DNA of 64,000 nt. Source: Methylococcus geothermalis (GTDB lineage: Bacteria; Pseudomonadota; Gammaproteobacteria; Methylococcales; Methylococcaceae). Where the stretch lies: assembly GCF_012769535.1 (NCBI RefSeq), contig NZ_CP046565.1, forward strand, positions 1,502,501 through 1,566,500, read 5' to 3'. Positions within the stretch are counted from its first letter, which is position 1. Every line of letters starts with the position of its first letter. Made by a program: the position numbers and the translations under genes. Below the pieces are notes generated by a model, which had not been told where the DNA came from, did no database searches, and saw nothing but the letters and a program-made list of their open reading frames with translations. Positions 63,856 to 64,000 of the stretch are shown here, piece by piece.

Positions 63856-64000
63856 TTACGGCGCCGAGCGCACGATCAGTTGGGACAGGTGGAAGACGTT
63901 GCGGCCGCCGGCTTTGTCGCCTGGCATCACCAGGCGTGCCATCCCGTCGCTTTCCGGCAATGGCTGCCCTTCGCCGTCCTGGTAGGCGACGAGTACCTGC
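63856..64000 (-). CDS. C-terminal fragment of a probable molybdopterin oxidoreductase
   Basis: Last 47 residues before TAA at 63856; the gene continues past the window. MARLVMPGDKAGGR and VFHLSQLIVRSAP resemble the end of sulfite-oxidase-type molybdopterin proteins (PGDKxGGRxVxxL). Too short to name the enzyme. Sits upstream of the cytochrome gene, with a terminator between. Confidence 0.6.
   Translation of the reverse strand, partial: QVLVAYQDGEGQPLPESDGMARLVMPGDKAGGRNVFHLSQLIVRSAP

Overview
The window is high-GC gammaproteobacterial chromosome. Gene content and synteny (holB-pilZ, hfq-hflX-hflK-hflC, short-form hisG with a separate hisZ, petABC-sspAB, nrdR-ribD-ribE-ribBA-ribH-nusB-thiL-pgpA, an mla operon followed by murA-hisG-hisD, yciB-yciI-bolA) and several c-type cytochrome/redox genes fit an obligate methanotroph of the Methylococcales, most likely close to Methylococcus capsulatus. 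That assignment is inferred from gene content and was not tested by a search.

Layout. 1-9.3 kb: end of holB, pilZ, tatD, a TPR lipoprotein, a YoaA-type helicase and prfC; then a divergent soxZ/soxY pair and a leftward nagZ-hpt-mtiP cluster for cell-wall and purine/methylthio-nucleoside salvage. 9.5-16.1 kb: hfq-hflX-hflK-hflC, then hisZ-purA. 16.2-23.7 kb: tRNA-Leu(CAG), rnr-rlmB, mtnA-crcB-DUF190, serS and a DUF2806-like gene. 23.8-29.5 kb: mlaF-E-D-B (no mlaC) running into murA-hisG-hisD. 29.7-33.7 kb: cytochrome bc1 (petABC) and sspAB. 33.7-36 kb: leftward btuB-type receptor under a cobalamin riboswitch. 36-40.9 kb: msrB, a PPK1 with an extra N-terminal helix-hairpin-helix region, glyA, nrdR. 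40.9-46.4 kb: riboflavin/nusB/thiL/pgpA operon. 46.5-49.3 kb: a zinc-ribbon protein and a large membrane GGDEF-EAL protein whose N-terminus matches the copper/ethylene-binding domain of plant ethylene receptors.

50.3-55.7 kb is a small genomic island next to tRNA-Ser(GGA). It holds a serine resolvase with a repeat-rich site upstream, a self-contained three-gene operon of unknown function (TIGR04255-family protein, membrane-anchored HTH protein, HDCD-motif protein) with its own upstream direct repeats and terminator, an IS256-family element with a broken transposase, and an integrase truncated by that element. A 22-bp direct repeat and a degenerate copy of the tRNA 3' end suggest its boundaries.

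55.9-64 kb returns to core genes: glyoxalase, DUF1244, yciB-yciI-bolA-parvulin lipoprotein, moeA. After moeA come a decayed nifK-like nitrogenase remnant, a group-III truncated haemoglobin with an uncharacterised downstream partner, a di-haem cytochrome c peroxidase-family protein, and the 3' end of a probable molybdopterin oxidoreductase.

The most interesting items are the ethylene-receptor-like c-di-GMP protein, the three-gene island operon, the nifK relic, the divergently split soxYZ, the tailed CrcB with its DUF190 partner, and a 23-bp insertion with a 7-bp duplication inside the IS256 transposase.
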